A stretch of 24,396 bases of DNA, taken from HXMU1420-2 sp040830545 (GTDB taxonomy: Bacteria; Pseudomonadota; Alphaproteobacteria; Rhodobacterales; Rhodobacteraceae). Position numbers and translations under genes: made by a program. Shown here piece by piece: positions 21,682-24,396 of this stretch. The stretch is taken from positions 1 to 24,396 of the forward strand of contig JBFOMB010000134.1 in assembly GCA_040830545.1 (NCBI GenBank), given 5' to 3'. Positions within the stretch are counted from its first letter, which is position 1. Every line of letters begins with the position of its first letter. A model generated the notes under the pieces. It was not told where the DNA came from and ran no database searches. It saw only the letters and a program-made list of their open reading frames with translations.

Positions 21682-22859
21682 TGGCACGGGTTGTCGGCAG
21701 TGATTTGATCGAAGAGGCCCGGCAGCGTGGCCGGATCGTGTTCGAGCTGCTGCCGGATGACATCGTGACAGACGTGGCGCGGGAAACGGCGGCGCGGATT
21801 GGCATCCGTCTGGTGGACGGGCCGATAGAGAAGCCTGCTGTTGTGCAAAGCGACGGGGCAACGGCGTTGCGGCGCGTGCTGCACCGTCGCTCGCCCAAAT
21901 GGGTGGCCCCTCGCGCGGCGGCGGCACCGCGTGCGCGCCGGTTCTCAAAGATCGCCTTTGTTGGCGCCGGGGGCGTCGGGGCAAATGCCGCCCATCTGGC
22001 AGCGAATGCGGATTTGGCCGATGAACTGGTCTTGATCGACATCGCGCCTGGTCTGGCAGCCTCGGTCGCGCTGGACCTGAACCATGCCAGCGGCATCACC
22101 GGCACGCGCGCACGCTGTCTGGGGGGCGAGGACCTGGCACTGGTTGCGGGCGCGGATGTGGTGGTTGTGACCGCCGGTCGGGCGCGCGGGCCGGGCATGA
22201 CGCGGGCTGACCTGATTGGGGTCAACGCGCGCGTCATCCAGTCTGCGGCAGAGGCGATCAAATCTGCGGCCCCGCACGCCATCGTCATCGTTGTGACCAA
22301 TCCGCTGGATGAAATGACGGTGGAAATGCTGCGCGCCACGGGTTTCCCGCGCGAACGTGTGCTGGGCATGGCAGGGACGCTCGACAGTTCGCGGTTCCGC
22401 AATGCGCTGGCGCTGGCGGCGGGTGTCACGCCTGCGGATGTGCAGGCGATCACGCTGGGCAGCCATGGCGAGGAAATGGCCCCGATCCCGTCACTGGCAC
22501 GGATCAAGGGGCGGACGCTGGGCACGTTCCTGTCAGACGACCAGATTGCGGATTGTGTGCGCGACGCGGTTACGGGCGGTGGGCAGGTGGTGGCGCTGAA
22601 GAAATCCGGTTCCGCCACGATTGCGCCTGCCCATGCCACAATGGAGCTGTTGGAACATCTGCGCGGGGCTCGCGTCGGGCCGGTGCCGGTGTCGGTCATG
22701 CTGGACGGGGAATACGGGATTTCCGGTGTGGTTCTGGGTGTACCTGCGCATCTGGGCGCGTCCGGTCTGGTACAGGTCGAAGAACTGCGGTTGACCGACG
22801 TCGAGAGCGCCGCGCTGTCGGCGGCAGCAGAAGCGATCCGCACGAGGCTGGGCCTGTGA
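21681..22859 (+). CDS. Malate/lactate dehydrogenase-like enzyme with BMC-type N-terminal extension
   Basis: This 392-residue protein is about 80 residues longer than an ordinary malate dehydrogenase. Residues 89-392 form the dehydrogenase. They contain F-V-G-A-G-G-V-G (93-100) with Asp120 for NAD, the substrate loop A-G-R-A-R-G-P-G-M-T-R (Arg169 and Arg175), V-T-N-P (Asn207), L-D-S-S-R-F (Asp235, Arg238) and catalytic His262 in S-H-G-E. The arginine in the loop favours dicarboxylate or malate-like specificity over lactate. Residues 1-47 (D-L-I-E-E-A-R, I-V-T-D-V-A-R-E-T-A-A-R-I-G-I) resemble the short N-terminal modules fused to several BMC cargo enzymes. A linker with L-R-R-V-L-H-R-R-S-P-K-W follows. 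The extension is a plausible shell-targeting or assembly domain. In the shell the enzyme could recycle NADH from the aldehyde dehydrogenase. Confidence 0.85.
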   Translation: MARVVGSDLIEEARQRGRIVFELLPDDIVTDVARETAARIGIRLVDGPIEKPAVVQSDGATALRRVLHRRSPKWVAPRAAAAPRARRFSKIAFVGAGGVGANAAHLAANADLADELVLIDIAPGLAASVALDLNHASGITGTRARCLGGEDLALVAGADVVVVTAGRARGPGMTRADLIGVNARVIQSAAEAIKSAAPHAIVIVVTNPLDEMTVEMLRATGFPRERVLGMAGTLDSSRFRNALALAAGVTPADVQAITLGSHGEEMAPIPSLARIKGRTLGTFLSDDQIADCVRDAVTGGGQVVALKKSGSATIAPAHATMELLEHLRGARVGPVPVSVMLDGEYGISGVVLGVPAHLGASGLVQVEELRLTDVESAALSAAAEAIRTRLGL

Positions 22860-23260
22860 TCCGCAAGGCATCAGGTGGGGGCCGGTTCGAGGAAATCGGC
22901 AGCTACAGCCGGGCCAAACGGGTCGGTCCGTTTGTCTACGTGGCTGGAACCACGGCCATCGAACCTACGGGCAAGCTGCACGCGCCGGGGGATTCCTATG
23001 CGCAGACGATATACATACTGGGCCGGATCGAACAGGCGTTGAAAGATGTGGGCGCGGACCTGCGCCACGTGATGCGGGTGCGGGCCTATGTGACGGATAT
23101 GAGCCAGACGGGTGGATTCGTGCGCGCCCATGGTGAGGTATTCAAGGGCATTGATCCGGTGCTGACGGGTGTCGCCGCCGGGCTGACGCAGCCCGGCATG
23201 GTGGTCGAGATTGACGTGGATGCCATCGTGCATGACGCAGATGGCAACATCGCATGGTGA
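22856..23260 (+). CDS. Rid-family (YjgF/YER057c/UK114) protein, non-RidA type
   Basis: This 134-residue protein has the chorismate-mutase-like Rid fold: G-P-F-V-Y-V-A-G-T-T-A near residue 25, D-S-Y-A-Q-T-I-Y-I-L-G-R-I-E-Q-A-L-K-D-V-G-A, then V-M-R-V-R-A-Y-V-T-D-M. The C-terminal end is V-V-E-I-D-V-D-A-I-V. In E. coli RidA a catalytic Arg105 binds imine carboxylates; the matching position here is Leu (segment P-V-L-T-G-V), so classical imine deaminase activity is doubtful. GTG 22856 overlaps the stop of the dehydrogenase gene (GTGA). As last gene of the BMC operon it may deal with reactive imine or enamine intermediates formed when N-substituted amino acids are oxidised. Confidence 0.88.
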   Translation: MIRKASGGGRFEEIGSYSRAKRVGPFVYVAGTTAIEPTGKLHAPGDSYAQTIYILGRIEQALKDVGADLRHVMRVRAYVTDMSQTGGFVRAHGEVFKGIDPVLTGVAAGLTQPGMVVEIDVDAIVHDADGNIAW

Positions 23261-23330
23261 TGGTTCGTTGTAGCGTCATTTGAGAAATCTGAACCGGCGA
23301 CCCAAAAAACGCGCTCCGGGAGGCGAAGCC

Positions 23331-23406
23331 GACCAGCCCCCGACCCTCCCCATTTTGACTCCCCGTGGGAGGGGGCTTCACCCCCACCCAGGGTCGTGGG
23401 CTGGTC
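23331..23406. terminator. Nested palindromic element between convergent genes
   Basis: GACCAGCCCCCGACCCT (23331-23347) and AGGGTCGTGGGCTGGTC (23390-23406) are complementary at 16 of 17 positions. Inside lie TGGGAGGGGG (23366-23375) and CCCCCACCCA (23381-23390), a 10-bp stem with one mismatch and a 5-nt loop. An alternative CCCTCCC/GGGAGGG pairing (23344-23350 with 23367-23373) is also possible. The element separates the BMC operon from the convergent chromate transporter and probably acts as a bidirectional terminator. It may also be a dispersed repeat. Confidence 0.55.
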
Positions 23407-23440
23407 TATGTGACTGTGCCGCGAGAACATGTCTGATCTC

Positions 23441-24396
23441 CTAGATGACCAGCGTTGCGGCCCCACAGGCCGCGAGGATAACCAGTGACCGTGCGATGCC
23501 GAGCTTCAGCCAGACCATCAGGATCAGTGCAATTGCGGTGAGGCCCAATGCGATGGGATCAAGGCTGCTGAGCACAGGCACAGGTGCGCGGATCGGACCA
23601 TCCCCGGCGGGACGCAATTCCATGAATAACACATGCAGAGCAAACCAGACTGACAGGTGCAGGATCACGCCGACCCCAGCCGCCGAAATGCCCCGCATCG
23701 CGGCCCCCAGCCTCGGGCGCGCGGCAATGTGGTCCAGATAGGGACCGGTCAGGAAAATCCACAGGAAACAGGGCACAAACGTCGCCCAAAGCGCCACCAG
23801 CCCGGCAGCAAGTGCCAGACCGTACCCACCCTGCAATTGTCCTGCCAGCATCGCAACAAACTGCGTGACCAGAATCAGTGGTCCGGGTGTTGTTTCGGCC
23901 AGTCCCAGCGCGTCAATCATCTGGGGCGTGCTGATCCAGCCATGGGTGTCGACCGCGATCTGCGTCATGTAGGCCAGCACCGCGTAGGCCCCGCCAAAGG
24001 TCACCACCGCCAGCCAGGCAAAGAACCAGCCGAGGTCGGCCAGCAGGTCTGCGCCGGAAAGCGAAAGCAACGCTAATGGGCCCAGCCACAGCGGCAGCCA
24101 GATCGCCAGCGTGCGGATTGGGTGAGACTTAACGGGCGCGAGGGGCGCGCTTTGCACCGGGACAGCCTGCGTCGCACCAATCACCGCCGCAATGCAGATG
24201 ATGATCGGAAAGGGCAGGTTGAAGACAAAGATCGAAACAAACGACGCCCCTGCCAGCCCATAGGCCAGCGGCCCGGTCAACGCACGGCCCATCAGTTTGA
24301 TCAGCGCCTGCAGGACAATCACGATCACTGCCGCCTTCACGCCGGTAAACGCGGCCTGCACCACGGGCACCGTCCCAAACGCAGCATAAAGCGCCA
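23441..24396 (-). CDS. chrA: Chromate transporter (ChrA family), 5' truncated by window
   Basis: The frame remains open to the right edge, so the N-terminus is missing; about 318 residues are visible. The protein is highly hydrophobic with many membrane segments and carries the end of the first ChrA half and the whole second half. The second half shows W-L-A-V-V-T-F-G-G-A-Y-A-V-L-A-Y-M (the F-G-G motif), then L-G-L-A-E-T-T-P-G-P-L-I-L-V-T-Q-F-V, typical of the ChrA/CHR family of inner-membrane chromate ion transporters. The first half ends in A-L-Y-A-A-F-G-T-V-P-V-V-Q-A-A-F-x-G-V-K-A-A-V, also characteristic. It converges on the BMC operon and is probably functionally separate from it. Confidence 0.9.
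   Translation of the reverse strand, partial: ALYAAFGTVPVVQAAFTGVKAAVIVIVLQALIKLMGRALTGPLAYGLAGASFVSIFVFNLPFPIIICIAAVIGATQAVPVQSAPLAPVKSHPIRTLAIWLPLWLGPLALLSLSGADLLADLGWFFAWLAVVTFGGAYAVLAYMTQIAVDTHGWISTPQMIDALGLAETTPGPLILVTQFVAMLAGQLQGGYGLALAAGLVALWATFVPCFLWIFLTGPYLDHIAARPRLGAAMRGISAAGVGVILHLSVWFALHVLFMELRPAGDGPIRAPVPVLSSLDPIALGLTAIALILMVWLKLGIARSLVILAACGAATLVI

Noticed and set aside
21620..22843. 407-codon minus-strand frame opposite the MDH-like gene
   Set aside because: Low-complexity Ala/Arg/Ser/Thr-rich translation without domain motifs; the plus-strand gene is clear.
16502..23260. Classical ethanolamine (eut) or propanediol (pdu) microcompartment
   Set aside because: No ammonia lyase, diol dehydratase, B12-related, phosphotransacylase or alcohol dehydrogenase genes occur in the operon.
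1..24396. CRISPR array, tRNA or rRNA gene, insertion sequence
   Set aside because: I looked for regularly spaced repeats, tRNA-like cloverleaf ends, rRNA-like blocks and transposase genes and saw none; the short palindromes listed are the only repeats.

Overview
The window is GC-rich and densely packed with genes. Its gene families, codon use and small intergenic palindromes point to a marine alphaproteobacterium of the Rhodobacterales (Roseobacter group). This placement is inferred from gene content; no rRNA or tRNA gene is visible.

Layout. 3-371 is the end of a fused TRAP transporter permease cut by the window edge. 498-3152 holds a cupin, a LysR-type regulator, and a divergent SDR plus solitary ectoine synthase (ectC) pair; a perfect 13-bp inverted repeat flanks the divergent promoter region. 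3285-7044 holds two exported DUF1254/DUF1214 paralogues, the first broken by an in-frame TAA, on either side of a small secreted protein on the other strand. 7415-13909 is a one-directional run: three glutamate-synthase-like subunits (glxB, glxC, glxD, also comparable to N-methylglutamate synthase MgsABC), a P-loop protein of unknown function, an NTF2-like protein, a class I glutamine amidotransferase and a malonyl-CoA decarboxylase. 13914-15168 has a near-consensus FNR box followed by a DUF6455 and a DUF1194 protein. 15175-16320 (minus) is a sarcosine-oxidase-like flavoenzyme, divergent from a tight operon at 16502-23260. A chromate-transporter gene cut by the right edge closes the window.

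The most notable element is the 16502-23260 operon. It encodes a gamma-glutamyl-amine ligase of the glutamine synthetase superfamily (GlnT/GmaS/PuuA type), all three bacterial microcompartment (BMC) shell classes (BMC-P, BMC-H, BMC-T), an EutE/PduP-type CoA-acylating aldehyde dehydrogenase, an opine-dehydrogenase-family enzyme, a malate-dehydrogenase-like enzyme with a BMC-style N-terminal extension, and a RidA-family protein. No phosphotransacylase, alcohol dehydrogenase, B12 enzyme or glycyl radical enzyme is present. An almost identical 18-bp palindromic motif (CTGTATACAG-W-ATACGGT) lies just upstream of both glxB and glnT, so the two operons are probably co-regulated.

Working model (inference): an alkyl or hydroxyalkyl amine is attached to glutamate by GlnT and/or GlxBCD. 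The resulting N-substituted glutamate is oxidised by the flavoenzyme or the opine-dehydrogenase-like enzyme, releasing glutamate and an aldehyde. The aldehyde is converted to an acyl-CoA by the acylating aldehyde dehydrogenase inside the shell, and the MDH-like or opine-DH-like enzyme recycles NAD. The substrate cannot be read from the sequence.
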